Assembly: GCA_005800405.1 (NCBI GenBank)
Contig: SYFN01000130.1
Coordinates: 1 to 18,824 of the forward strand
Source of the DNA: Burkholderiales bacterium
Lineage (GTDB): Bacteria > Pseudomonadota > Gammaproteobacteria > Burkholderiales > Burkholderiaceae_D
Length of the DNA: 18,824 nucleotides
Direction of reading: 5' to 3'
Shown here: piece after piece, positions 1 through 7,136 of the stretch
Layout of the letters: each line of letters begins with the position of its first letter
Position numbering within the stretch: position 1 is the first letter of the stretch
Made by a program: the position numbers and the translations under genes
The notes under the pieces: generated by a model
Seen by the model: only the letters and a program-made list of their open reading frames with translations
The model's database searches: none
Told to the model about the DNA's origin: nothing

Positions 1-289
1 CAAAGGGATTACAGGCAAAGCCGCCGAGGCTGCATTGGGCCAGGCGCACATCACCTGCAACAAGAATGGCATTCCGAATGATCCGGAAAAAGCGATGATC
101 ACCAGCGGCATCCGTCTGGGATCGCCTGCCATGACCACGCGTAGATTCCTCGAGGACGAAGTGCGCGCGACTGCCCATCTGATCGCGGACGTGCTCGAAG
201 CGCCAAATGATGCAGCGCGAATTGCACTGGTGCGTGAAAAAGTGAGTGCGCTGGTACGTCCTTTCCCAGTCTACGGTGCGCTTGTTTAA
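1..289 (+). CDS. glyA: Serine hydroxymethyltransferase, C-terminal part (5' end outside window)
   Basis: The reading frame is open from base 2 and ends at TAA 287-289, giving about 95 C-terminal residues. The segments [14 protein letters not shown] and [15 protein letters not shown] are hallmark SHMT C-terminal motifs; the Arg of the GIRLG(S/T)PA segment binds the substrate carboxylate in this PLP family. The enzyme converts serine plus tetrahydrofolate to glycine plus 5,10-methylene-THF in the cytoplasm. The 74-nt gap to sgaA downstream holds a small hairpin (GGGCG 309-313 with CGCCC 322-326) but no T run, so the two genes are probably co-transcribed. The pairing fits glycine/serine/glyoxylate interconversion. 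Only the start is missing; the visible part shows no damage. Confidence 0.95.
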   Translation, partial: KGITGKAAEAALGQAHITCNKNGIPNDPEKAMITSGIRLGSPAMTTRRFLEDEVRATAHLIADVLEAPNDAARIALVREKVSALVRPFPVYGALV

Positions 290-352
290 ATAATTGTAAG
301 TATGGAAAGGGCGGCACAGATCGCCCGTGAAACTCCAAATCCAATCAATACC

Positions 353-359
353 AGGAGGT
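353..359 (+). promoter_or_regulatory. Strong ribosome binding site of sgaA
   Basis: AGGAGGT, a near-perfect anti-Shine-Dalgarno match, lies 4 nt before the ATG at 364. It fixes the start of the aminotransferase gene and predicts efficient translation. Confidence 0.85.
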
Positions 360-363
360 CAGA

Positions 364-1590
364 ATGGCTGGTCGTAATTTTTTGTTTGTACCGGGTCCTA
401 CCAACGTACCTGATCGTGTGCTGCGCGCCATGATGGTCTCAATGGAAGATCATCGTTCGCCGGCATTTCCGGAACTCACCCGTGCCATTCTGCCCGGTCT
501 GAAAAAAGTCTTTCGTACTGAACGCGGCACCCCTTTTGTCTTTCCTTCCTCCGGGACAGGTTGCTGGGAAGCTGCGATTGCCAACACGCTCTCGCCCGGT
601 GACAAGGTGCTCGCCGCGCGTTTCGGCCAGTTCAGTCATCTGTGGATTGCGATGTGCGAGAAATTTGGACTCGATATACAGATTGTCGATGCCGAATGGG
701 GCACGGGTGTGCCGCTGGAGCAGTACGCTGACATTCTGAGCAAGGATAGCCAGCATCAGATCAAGGCTGTGCTCGCCTGCCATAACGAAACTGCAACGGG
801 TGTCACCTCGGATATCGGCGCCGTGCGCAAGGTGCTCAATGACGCGAAGCATCCGGCGCTGTTGTTCGTGGATGCGGTGTCCTCACTGGGATCGATCGAC
901 TTCCGCTTCGATGACTGGGGTGTTGACATGGCCGTGTCCGGTTCGCAAAAGGGCCTGATGCTGCCAGCGGGTCTTGGCATCATGTGCGCCAGCCAGAAGG
1001 CGCTCGATATGCACGCACAAGCCAAACTGCCCCGTGCCTATTTTGATCTGCAGGACATGATGGCGTCTAACCAAACCGGCTACTTCCCCTACACGCCCGC
1101 GCTGTCGCTGATGTATGGATTGGTGGAATCGCTCAAGATGATCGAAGAGGAAGGTCTCGATAACATCATTGCGCGTCATCACTACCTGGCGGAAGGTACA
1201 CGTGCTGCGATCACACAGGGTTGGGGCATGAAGCTGTGCGCTGCTGACCCTAAGTGGTACTCCGATACTGTTTCAGCTGTCATGGTTCCCGAGGGTTTCA
1301 ACGGAGCCGAGGTCATCGCACGTGCTTACAAGCGCTACAACGTATCACTGGGCGCCGGCCTCTCCAAGGTGGCAGGCAAGCTCTTCCGTATTGGTCACCT
1401 CGGTGATTTGAACGAAGTGCATCTTATGTCCGGTATTGCAGGTGCCGAAATGGCCATGCTCGATTGCGGCATCAAGGTGCAGCCCGGTAGCGGCGTGGGC
1501 GCAGCGAGTGACTACTGGCGCAAGCACCGCGCGCCGGCTGGGCTTGATCGGTATTCCCAGGAGCAGGTGGTACTGCAAAAAGCGGCTTGA
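364..1590 (+). CDS. sgaA: Serine-glyoxylate aminotransferase (PLP, class V)
   Basis: This 408-residue protein is a full-length class V, fold-type I PLP aminotransferase of the serine-glyoxylate/alanine-glyoxylate group. It transfers the amino group of serine to glyoxylate, giving hydroxypyruvate and glycine. The N-terminal FVPGPTNVPDRVLRAM segment, SSGTG (62-66, phosphate binding), NETATGV (141-147), Asp170 (FVDAVSS, cofactor ring nitrogen) and GSQKGL with the predicted Schiff-base Lys196 are all present. The start at 364 is set by AGGAGGT. It follows glyA, and a terminator comes 29 nt after its TGA stop. SGA is a key enzyme of the serine cycle of methylotrophs and also serves photorespiratory-type glyoxylate recycling. 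No other serine-cycle gene (hprA, mtdA, fch, mtkAB, ppc, mcl) follows here, so methylotrophy cannot be claimed from this window. Confidence 0.95.
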   Translation: MAGRNFLFVPGPTNVPDRVLRAMMVSMEDHRSPAFPELTRAILPGLKKVFRTERGTPFVFPSSGTGCWEAAIANTLSPGDKVLAARFGQFSHLWIAMCEKFGLDIQIVDAEWGTGVPLEQYADILSKDSQHQIKAVLACHNETATGVTSDIGAVRKVLNDAKHPALLFVDAVSSLGSIDFRFDDWGVDMAVSGSQKGLMLPAGLGIMCASQKALDMHAQAKLPRAYFDLQDMMASNQTGYFPYTPALSLMYGLVESLKMIEEEGLDNIIARHHYLAEGTRAAITQGWGMKLCAADPKWYSDTVSAVMVPEGFNGAEVIARAYKRYNVSLGAGLSKVAGKLFRIGHLGDLNEVHLMSGIAGAEMAMLDCGIKVQPGSGVGAASDYWRKHRAPAGLDRYSQEQVVLQKAA

Positions 1591-1618
1591 CGAATCCTCT
1601 TTTCTGCCTTTTGAGCGG

Positions 1619-1649
1619 GCTTCGGATCTTCGGATCCGAAGCTTTTTTT
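1619..1649 (+). terminator. Rho-independent terminator after sgaA with UUCG tetraloop
   Basis: A perfect 10-bp stem (GCTTCGGATC 1619-1628, GATCCGAAGC 1633-1642) encloses the loop TTCG (1629-1632) closed by a C-G pair, which is the extra-stable cUUCGg tetraloop. A run of seven T (1643-1649) follows directly. It ends the glyA-sgaA transcription unit. Confidence 0.95.
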
Positions 1650-2333
1650 AAGGCGAGGTAAATAAAAATATTGGTAGGTTCAAGTACGAAGCACAGCTTG
1701 TGTCAAAAATCCACGAAGCGGCCGACGTACAGTTTTCAACCTTGCTTGTAAGCTGGTGGCGTTCTGCGGGAGATCAGTCGACAGCAGGAATCGCCCTTTA
1801 TGTGGTTCGCCAGTGGTTGTTTCACATCACACCGCGCCTATTCCGCGAGCTCGGACTGCACCCCAGCCATCCCAACCCTCAATGTAAGTTGCGCTTCATC
1901 CTTGGGGTGAGCTTGTATACTCGGTAGGTTTCAGATTTGTCATGTGATTAGCAGAATTTTTTAGGTAGTGTATTCGGACCCCTGTGATTGATGCAGTGGT
2001 TCCGGGCCTAGTAAAGATGGCGAGTCAGCGGCGCCCTGCCATGTGGAACCCATTGAAATCAGGGACGTTGTCCGATTTGTCTAGGAAAGCGCTGATTAAA
2101 TGCATGCGGAAAATTTTGTGGCAAGGTGAGTGGCGATAAAACTTTGATTTTATTGATCCCCGCATCGTACAGCCGCGCTGGCTTGCCCTAAAGCGTGGAC
2201 TTACTCAGCTTTTCCCTGATTCATCAGCACTTCCTCGATGGCGTTTCATCGTGGCTGGGTAAGATACGAGATTTCCGAAAATTTTTGACTATCAAAGTCG
2301 AACTCTTTCCTTGAATCCACTCTTCGATAAAAA
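1650..2333. other. Gene-poor 684-bp region with no convincing CDS
   Basis: I find no recognisable coding sequence here. A 75-codon frame at 1700-1927 (+) has no visible ribosome binding site and no family features. Base composition becomes AT-richer towards the right, matching the following methyltransferase gene. The only structure of note is an imperfect inverted repeat at 2083-2235 that resembles insertion-sequence ends. The region looks like a junction or decayed intergenic sequence next to a transferred gene. Confidence 0.5.
2083..2235. repeat. Imperfect terminal inverted repeat, possible MITE or IS remnant
   Basis: The left end AGGAAAGCGCTGATTAAAT (from 2083) and the reverse complement of the right end, AGGAAGTGCTGATGAAT (ending at 2235), agree over GGAA, G, GCTGAT and AA with one gap. 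Together they delimit about 153 bp. Such GGAA...GCTGA ends are reminiscent of IS4/IS5-type terminal repeats. There is no transposase frame between them and no clear target duplication, so this is a candidate only. Confidence 0.3.
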
Positions 2334-3341
2334 ATGAAATTTAATCAATTTTTTCAGGCTACAGATCAATGTCCTCATTGTTCCAGTAAAGATGCTTTTG
2401 TAGTTTCCGTTGTTGATGGAAAAACGAAAAAGGAGCTAATTACAATTTCCTGTGCTGGATGTGGTTTGGGAAGAGTGGATCCGTTACCTTCCGAGCGTAG
2501 TCTGGAGGAATGGTACAAAGAAAAATATAGGCAGTCTTATAAAGGCCTGGAAAAGCCGAAGTTAAAATATATTCTGAGGGCAGCAAGAAATGCTAGGGAA
2601 CGGTTCAGCTGGATAAATGAAAATGCAAGTGCATTAAAAAACTCGTTGAAAAATTCAGATTGCAAGAGTTTGGATATCGGCGCCAGTAGCGGAGAGTTTG
2701 TTTTTCTAATGAAAAAATTAGGCTTTGATGCGATTGGCATTGAGCCCCACCAAGGCTATGCGGAGTATGCAATCAAAGAATACGATTTGAAAATATTATC
2801 GGGTGCAATGAGTGAAAAAATTCGTCTGATTGAGGACAGGTCGATTAGTTTGGTGACAATGTTTCATGTACTAGAGCATCTTTCCAACCCGGTTCAGTCA
2901 TTAAAAGAAATTGTAAGAATTTTGAGTCCGGATGGATATTTGTACATTGAAGTGCCGAATGCTATGCGCATGACTTCGCCTCAGTATATGTTTTTTAAGG
3001 CTCATGTACTCTACTTCACCAAACAAACATTGATCAACTTACTAAAAAAATCGAACTTAAATATCGTTTTTGCCAACGATGCGGAGAGTGGGAATCTGAG
3101 AGTTGTGGCGAGGTTTGATGAGGGCTTGGTCGGCAGCTTCGATGCTGGGTCAGATCACAAACATGATTTGATATCTGCTCAGGCAAAGAGAAAGTGGTTG
3201 CCATACTTATGGCGTCAGCTGATCGAGAATAAATTATTCAAGAAAATACAAAAAATGCTCGAGGAAAAAAATACAGCCACCCGCTATAAAAACGGTATCG
3301 AGCTTTTGAATGACGTTTATAAAGATAGTAAGGTTATGTAA
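2334..3341 (+). CDS. SAM-dependent methyltransferase with N-terminal zinc ribbon
   Basis: This 335-residue cytoplasmic protein starts with a four-cysteine zinc-binding element (C13-x2-C16 and C40-x2-C43), followed by a Rossmann-type class I methyltransferase domain. Motif I is LDIGASSG (113-120), the acidic end of strand beta2 is Glu137 (GIEPHQGYAEYA), and MFHVLEHLSNP (176-186) plus GYLYIEVPN complete a Methyltransf_23-like fold. Proteins of this build usually occur in surface-polysaccharide or modified-sugar clusters, but no such neighbours are visible, so the substrate is unknown. No clear Shine-Dalgarno precedes the ATG at 2334. The gene is distinctly AT-rich (many AAA, ATT and TTA codons) compared with sgaA and the fbp genes, which suggests horizontal acquisition. 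It ends with TAA and I see no terminator right after it. Confidence 0.85.
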   Translation: MKFNQFFQATDQCPHCSSKDAFVVSVVDGKTKKELITISCAGCGLGRVDPLPSERSLEEWYKEKYRQSYKGLEKPKLKYILRAARNARERFSWINENASALKNSLKNSDCKSLDIGASSGEFVFLMKKLGFDAIGIEPHQGYAEYAIKEYDLKILSGAMSEKIRLIEDRSISLVTMFHVLEHLSNPVQSLKEIVRILSPDGYLYIEVPNAMRMTSPQYMFFKAHVLYFTKQTLINLLKKSNLNIVFANDAESGNLRVVARFDEGLVGSFDAGSDHKHDLISAQAKRKWLPYLWRQLIENKLFKKIQKMLEEKNTATRYKNGIELLNDVYKDSKVM

Positions 3342-3589
3342 TTCGGCACAAGCCAACGCTGAATGAATCCCTTGAGTAAAATAGTATAGTTTCTCGGCCT
3401 TTACTTGGTTATCTGATTTACAGGCTCGGCGCTAATTTTAAAATTCATTTTTAATCAAGCGCATTTGATCCCGTTGTGTTGCCGTTGTGGGTATCTTCGT
3501 TTCTAAGATGCACGTTGGGCATTGCAGGTCATCAAGCATTGATTCGTGAGGACCAGATCAGCCCTCCTCCGTCAATTCGAGGCTCCATA
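3342..3589. other. Intergenic region without visible genes
   Basis: These 248 bp, between the methyltransferase stop and the terminator of the convergent EF-hand gene, contain no supportable reading frame. I see no strong promoter or repeat in them. Confidence 0.5.
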
Positions 3590-3617
3590 AAAAAACGCCA
3601 TCCTCGGATGGCGTTTT
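3590..3617 (-). terminator. Rho-independent terminator of the EF-hand gene
   Basis: AAAACGCCATC (3592-3602) pairs with GATGGCGTTTT (3607-3617) around a four-base loop. On the minus strand the stem is followed by a T run (complement of the A run at 3589-3595), 20 nt after the TAA of the EF-hand gene. The symmetric A/T flanks could make it bidirectional. Confidence 0.85.
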
Positions 3618-3637
3618 CATTGCAGTGCAGCTTCACA

Positions 3638-4003
3638 TTATTTTTGTGCGAAAAAAACACTGATTTCTTTTGCATCCAGCGTGCTGTCTTTGTCTGTGTC
3701 GAGTTGATCAAAGGCCTTGGTAATGGCTTTGTTCTTGATTTCTTTTTTGTCCAGCGTGCTATCGCTGTCTTTATCGCCCATCATTACCCGAAAGGTATCG
3801 ATCTCGATTTGATCTACCGTGCCATCCTTGTTTGTATCGATAGCCTCAAAATTCTTGGCGACCATGGGTATTGATTTAGCTTCGGTCTTGTCAAGTGTGC
3901 CGTCATTATCTTTGTCAGCAGTTTTTACATTTTTTGCCCAAACAGCCGAAGCACCAAGCAGTGCAGCGGTAGCTAGCAGGGTAGTGATCAGATTTTTTTT
4001 CAT
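3638..4003 (-). CDS. Exported EF-hand calcium-binding protein
   Basis: This 121-residue precursor has a Sec signal peptide (MKKNLITTLL start, hydrophobic core about 5-20, likely cleavage after AVWA at residue 23). Four 12-residue EF-hand loops follow: 30-41 (DKDNDGTLDKTE), 56-67 (DTNKDGTVDQIE), 77-88 (DKDSDSTLDKKE) and 102-113 (DTDKDSTLDAKE). All keep Asp at loop positions 1, 3 or 5 and Glu at 12. Loops 3 and 4 carry Ser instead of the usual Gly at position 6, which may weaken binding. The mature protein is mainly EF-hands, so it is probably a periplasmic calcium buffer or sensor; no partner is visible. GAGGA lies about 6 nt before the ATG. The gene stands alone, facing the methyltransferase gene, and ends at a strong terminator. 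Confidence 0.9.
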   Translation of the reverse strand: MKKNLITTLLATAALLGASAVWAKNVKTADKDNDGTLDKTEAKSIPMVAKNFEAIDTNKDGTVDQIEIDTFRVMMGDKDSDSTLDKKEIKNKAITKAFDQLDTDKDSTLDAKEISVFFAQK

Positions 4004-4289
4004 ACAGTCCTCAATTAAAAGGCGTAAAAAACAATTGTCCGCCCCCCACTAACGGCATCTTTCTTTTTTGACCAGTGGCTGGCTCAGATGCGTGCCCACC
4101 CCTGGGGTATTACTCTTGCTCAGGATAGGTGTTGCTTGGCATACCAAGAATTATGCCGGTCATAAAATGAACTCTATGGTCAATTTTTGCAGTGTTGTTT
4201 AACCTGCGGTATTCACTGAGCGATTTTTGGGCTTGTTGGTAGTCCTATCCCAAGGCCTTCCGCTGGTGAGTTTGATGTGCCCAGAAGCA
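4004..4289. other. Divergent intergenic region between EF-hand gene and iron operon
   Basis: No gene is supported here. It must hold the minus-strand promoter of the EF-hand gene, but I cannot place -35/-10 boxes confidently. A TTGACC at 4183-4178 (minus) and CATAAT at 4155-4150 are 22 nt apart, too far for a normal sigma-70 promoter. An inverted repeat GGCATA 4138-4143 / TATGCC 4152-4157 is a possible operator. Confidence 0.4.
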
Positions 4290-4308
4290 ATTGAGAATAA
4301 TTCTCATT
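4290..4308 (+). promoter_or_regulatory. Fur box
   Basis: ATTGAGAATAATTCTCATT is a near-perfect palindrome around TGAGAATNATTCTCA, the classical ferric-uptake-regulator operator. It overlaps the -35 element of the promoter in front of an iron(III) ABC importer. Known Fur logic predicts repression when Fe(II) is plentiful and expression under iron limitation. Confidence 0.9.
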
Positions 4309-4319
4309 TGATGTATACT
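4291..4319 (+). promoter_or_regulatory. Sigma-70 promoter of the fbpABC operon
   Basis: TTGAGA (4291-4296, one mismatch to the -35 consensus) and TATACT (4314-4319, -10) are separated by exactly 17 nt. Transcription should begin near 4326. The Fur box covers the -35 and the left part of the spacer. Confidence 0.75.
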
Positions 4320-4325
4320 CATGTA

Positions 4326-4507
4326 ATCTATCTCCTCAAGTCTGTGGCGAGGGTGGCGAGGAAAATCTGCACAGATTATTTTCTGCGCGCGACAAAGACA
4401 CGGACTTGGGAGTCGGTGCACTTTCCTCGAGAGGTGCCAGCGCCGTAGGCACCCCGATGAGGCAGGTTCCCAATGTTTTCTTTTCTCCGTCTACTGGTCT
4501 AGTCATC
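4326..4507 (+). promoter_or_regulatory. Long structured 5' leader of fbpA
   Basis: About 180 nt separate the predicted transcription start from the fbpA ATG. It contains a palindromic hairpin AATCTG 4364-4369 / CAGATT 4372-4377, extended by A/T pairs. A second hairpin is GGTGCC 4433-4438 / GGCACC 4448-4453. A further GGTGC at 4415-4419 could compete for the same GCACC. TTGGGA (4406-4411) and TCCCAA (4468-4473) could enclose the second part as a long-range stem. I do not recognise a named riboswitch class. A structured regulatory leader is an inference; it may be only an ordinary UTR. Confidence 0.35.
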
Positions 4508-5515
4508 ATGAAATCATCCCTTCGTTTTCTAGCCGGCCTTCTGATTTTTTGTTTCGGAGCCCTTTCCGGTCACACGATGGCCGATACGGTCACTGTCTAC
4601 TCTGCGCGCAACGAGCAATTGCTCAAGCCGCTGCTGGACCGCTACACGAAGGAAACCGGTACGGAAATCAAGCTGCTCACAGCCAACGAGGGCGCCTTGC
4701 TAGCACGGCTTAATGCCGAAGGACCCAGCACACCGGCCGATGTGCTGATCACGGTGGATGCAGGGAATCTCTGGCTGGCCGCGCAGCAGGGCCAATTGCA
4801 GGCACTGAAGTCCTCGATACTGAACGCGAATATCCCTGCGCACCTGCGGGACCCCGGTAATCAGTGGTTTGGCTTGTCCGTCCGTGCCCGGACCATTGTC
4901 TCCAACCCACAGTCGGTTCGTCCCTCGGATTTGTCTACCTACGAAGATCTTGGCAATCCGAAATGGAAAGGCAAGCTCTGTCTGCGAACCAGCAAGAAAG
5001 TCTATAACCAGTCGCTGATTGCGATGATGATCAATGAATTGGGCGAGGCAAAAACAGAAGCCATCGTTAAAAGCTGGGTCGCCAATCTGGCGACGGATGT
5101 CTTTCCTGATGACACGGCTTTGCTGAAGGCGATAGTGGCTGGCCAGTGCCAGGTTGGTATCGTAAACACCTATTACCTCGGGCGTCTGCTGGTCAAAAAT
5201 CCGCAATTTCCGGTGGCGCTGTTCTGGGCTAATCAGAACGGCAGCGGTACGCATGTGAACGTATCCGGCGCGGGCGTGACGCGTCATGCGAAGAATGTCA
5301 CGGGTGCGCAAAAGCTCATTGAGTACTTGTCCCTGGATGCTGCGCAAAATTTTTATGTGGATGAAGATCTTGAATTCCCTGCCAATCCCAAAGTAAAAAC
5401 CAATTCCATCATCAAGCAATGGGGGCCATTCAAGCAAAATCTGCTGAATGTGTCCAAAGCAGGCGAGTTGCAGTCCGCTGCAACGCGACTCATGGACCGC
5501 GCCGGTTACAAATAA
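4508..5515 (+). CDS. fbpA: Periplasmic iron(III)-binding protein of ABC importer
   Basis: This 335-residue substrate-binding protein belongs to the FbpA/FutA ferric-iron family. A Sec signal peptide (MKSSLRFLAGLLIFCFG, probable cleavage after HTMA near residue 25) precedes the mature start DTVTVYSARNEQLLKPLL, a typical FbpA/FutA opening. The adjacent tyrosines Tyr222-Tyr223 in GIVNTYYLGRL match the iron-binding Tyr pair of the family. Other conserved parts are ADVLITVDAGNLW, WFGLSVRARTI and LGNPKWKGKLC. The frame is open upstream to 4406, but the ATG at 4508 is preferred because the signal peptide begins there; no strong Shine-Dalgarno is visible. It heads the fbpABC operon behind a Fur box. 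It captures Fe(III) in the periplasm and delivers it to FbpB. Confidence 0.93.
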   Translation: MKSSLRFLAGLLIFCFGALSGHTMADTVTVYSARNEQLLKPLLDRYTKETGTEIKLLTANEGALLARLNAEGPSTPADVLITVDAGNLWLAAQQGQLQALKSSILNANIPAHLRDPGNQWFGLSVRARTIVSNPQSVRPSDLSTYEDLGNPKWKGKLCLRTSKKVYNQSLIAMMINELGEAKTEAIVKSWVANLATDVFPDDTALLKAIVAGQCQVGIVNTYYLGRLLVKNPQFPVALFWANQNGSGTHVNVSGAGVTRHAKNVTGAQKLIEYLSLDAAQNFYVDEDLEFPANPKVKTNSIIKQWGPFKQNLLNVSKAGELQSAATRLMDRAGYK

Positions 5516-5522
5516 AAACTTC

Positions 5523-7136
5523 ATGATCCACAGCGCTTCAAGGCCGGCCTGGTCGGCGCTGGCGCTCTCGCTGCTCACGCTGGTGCCGCTGGCGGTGGTG
5601 ATGGGTAGCTGGTTGCAGCCGCAACCTGACGTGTGGGAACACCTTCGCAGCTTCGTCTTGCCGGCGGTGCTTAGAAACACCCTGTGGATGGCGCTAGGTG
5701 TGGGCACGGTAGTCGCCTTGCTGGGCGTGTCGCTCGCCTGGCTGACGGCGATGTGCGAATTTCCTCTGCGTCGATTTTTTGCGTGGGCGCTGGTGCTGCC
5801 CCTGGCTTTGCCAGCCTATGTGCTGGCCTCGGTCATGGTGGGGCTGCTGGACTACAGCGGTGTCGTACAAACCTGTTTGCGGCAGTGGTTTGGGCCATCG
5901 GCGGCGCTGCCCTCCATACGGTCGATCACAGGCGCGATTCTGGTGTTCGGTCTCGTGCTCTATCCCTATGTGTATCTGCTGGCACGTCAGGCGTTTATGA
6001 CGCAGGGACGACGCGCGATGGAGGCTGCGCAAACGCTGGGTATGACGCGCAGTACGGCTTTTTTCAAAGTGGCGTTGCCGATGTCGCGTCCGTGGTGGGC
6101 TGCAGGCATTACGCTGGCGCTGATGGAAATGCTGGCTGATTTCGGGACGGTTGCGATATTCAATGTCGATACCTTCACCACCGCGATTTACAAAGCCTGG
6201 CTCAATCTTTTCAATCTGCCAGCAGCATCGCAGCTTGCTTCATTGCTGGCTATCACTGTCCTCGTGTTGGTGTGGCTGGAGCAGCGCGCGCGCGGGCAGC
6301 GCATGTATACCGCCACTGGAGCGACTGCGCGCGCTTCGCAGCAACAGCGCATTGTGTTGCGGAGTGCGCCTGCCGCGATGGCTTTCCTGGCGTGTGCACT
6401 GGTTTTACTCCTTGCATTCATTGTCCCCGTTGCACAGCTTTTGCAGTGGGCTATCGCAGTCGCATCCAGCGATTGGGATACGCGTTATTGGGGATTCATC
6501 GCTCATTCTCTGATGCTGGCAACACTCGCCGCCTTGCTGGTAGTGGCCGCGGGAATGTGGATGGCTTATGCGCAGCGTCAGCATCCTGGTTGCCTGACGC
6601 ACGTGTGGATACGTTTGTCCACGCTGGGTTATGCATTGCCGGGCATGCTGCTGTCGGTGGGTTTGTTTGTGCCGATTGCCTGGCTCGACCTGCAGCTGCT
6701 GCCGCTCTGGCAGTCATGGGGTGTGATACCTGCGCCTGTGATCAAGGGAACGTTAGCCGTGATGCTGCTCGCACTCTCTGCGCGTTTCATGGCCGTGGGA
6801 TTTGAGCCCATGCAGGCGGCGATGCAGCGCATCACACCGCATCAGGAACAAGCAGCGCGCTGTCTGGGATTAAATCGCTGGCAGATGCTGCGTTGTTTGC
6901 ACCTGCCCATGCTGCGTTCGGGATGGCTCGGTGCGAGCCTGTTGGTATTTGTAGAAGTGATGAAAGAAATGCCAATCACACTGATGACGCGTCCCTTTGG
7001 CTGGGACACGCTGGCCATTCGTGTATTCGAAATGAGTTCGGAGGGGATGTGGGAGAGAGCGGCACTGCCCAGCCTGTGCATCGTTGCAGCAGGTATTTTG
7101 CCGGTGATTTTACTGGTGCGGGAAAGTGAACGATGA
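5523..7136 (+). CDS. fbpB: Iron(III) ABC importer permease (fused double permease)
   Basis: This 537-residue inner-membrane protein has two fused BPD_transp_1 permease halves, the arrangement typical of FbpB/SfuB. About a dozen hydrophobic segments are visible. Each half carries an EAA-type coupling loop that contacts the ATPase: around AMEAAQTLGMTRSTAFFKVALP in the first half and QEQAARCLGLNRWQMLRCLHLP in the second. The chosen ATG at 5523 lies 7 nt after the fbpA stop; the open frame reaches back to 5448, but that would overlap fbpA. Its stop overlaps the fbpC start in ATGA. It forms the membrane channel for Fe(III) released by FbpA. The C-terminus is short (LVRESER) and the gene appears intact. 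Confidence 0.92.
   Translation: MIHSASRPAWSALALSLLTLVPLAVVMGSWLQPQPDVWEHLRSFVLPAVLRNTLWMALGVGTVVALLGVSLAWLTAMCEFPLRRFFAWALVLPLALPAYVLASVMVGLLDYSGVVQTCLRQWFGPSAALPSIRSITGAILVFGLVLYPYVYLLARQAFMTQGRRAMEAAQTLGMTRSTAFFKVALPMSRPWWAAGITLALMEMLADFGTVAIFNVDTFTTAIYKAWLNLFNLPAASQLASLLAITVLVLVWLEQRARGQRMYTATGATARASQQQRIVLRSAPAAMAFLACALVLLLAFIVPVAQLLQWAIAVASSDWDTRYWGFIAHSLMLATLAALLVVAAGMWMAYAQRQHPGCLTHVWIRLSTLGYALPGMLLSVGLFVPIAWLDLQLLPLWQSWGVIPAPVIKGTLAVMLLALSARFMAVGFEPMQAAMQRITPHQEQAARCLGLNRWQMLRCLHLPMLRSGWLGASLLVFVEVMKEMPITLMTRPFGWDTLAIRVFEMSSEGMWERAALPSLCIVAAGILPVILLVRESER

Noticed and set aside
439..852. Minus-strand 137-codon open frame inside sgaA
   Set aside because: It is antisense to a clearly conserved aminotransferase and has no family features; a codon-bias shadow.
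4406..4507. Upstream extension of fbpA to 4406
   Set aside because: The extra 34 residues would precede a signal peptide and overlap leader structure; ATG 4508 starts a normal Sec signal.
4326..4507. Cobalamin, TPP, FMN, fluoride, SAH or guanidine riboswitch in the fbpA leader
   Set aside because: None of their conserved core strings is present; kept only as an unassigned structured leader.
4700..5707. Minus-strand 335-codon open frame opposite fbpA
   Set aside because: Long, but antisense to fbpA with all FbpA motifs intact on the plus strand. Its translation has no recognisable domain.
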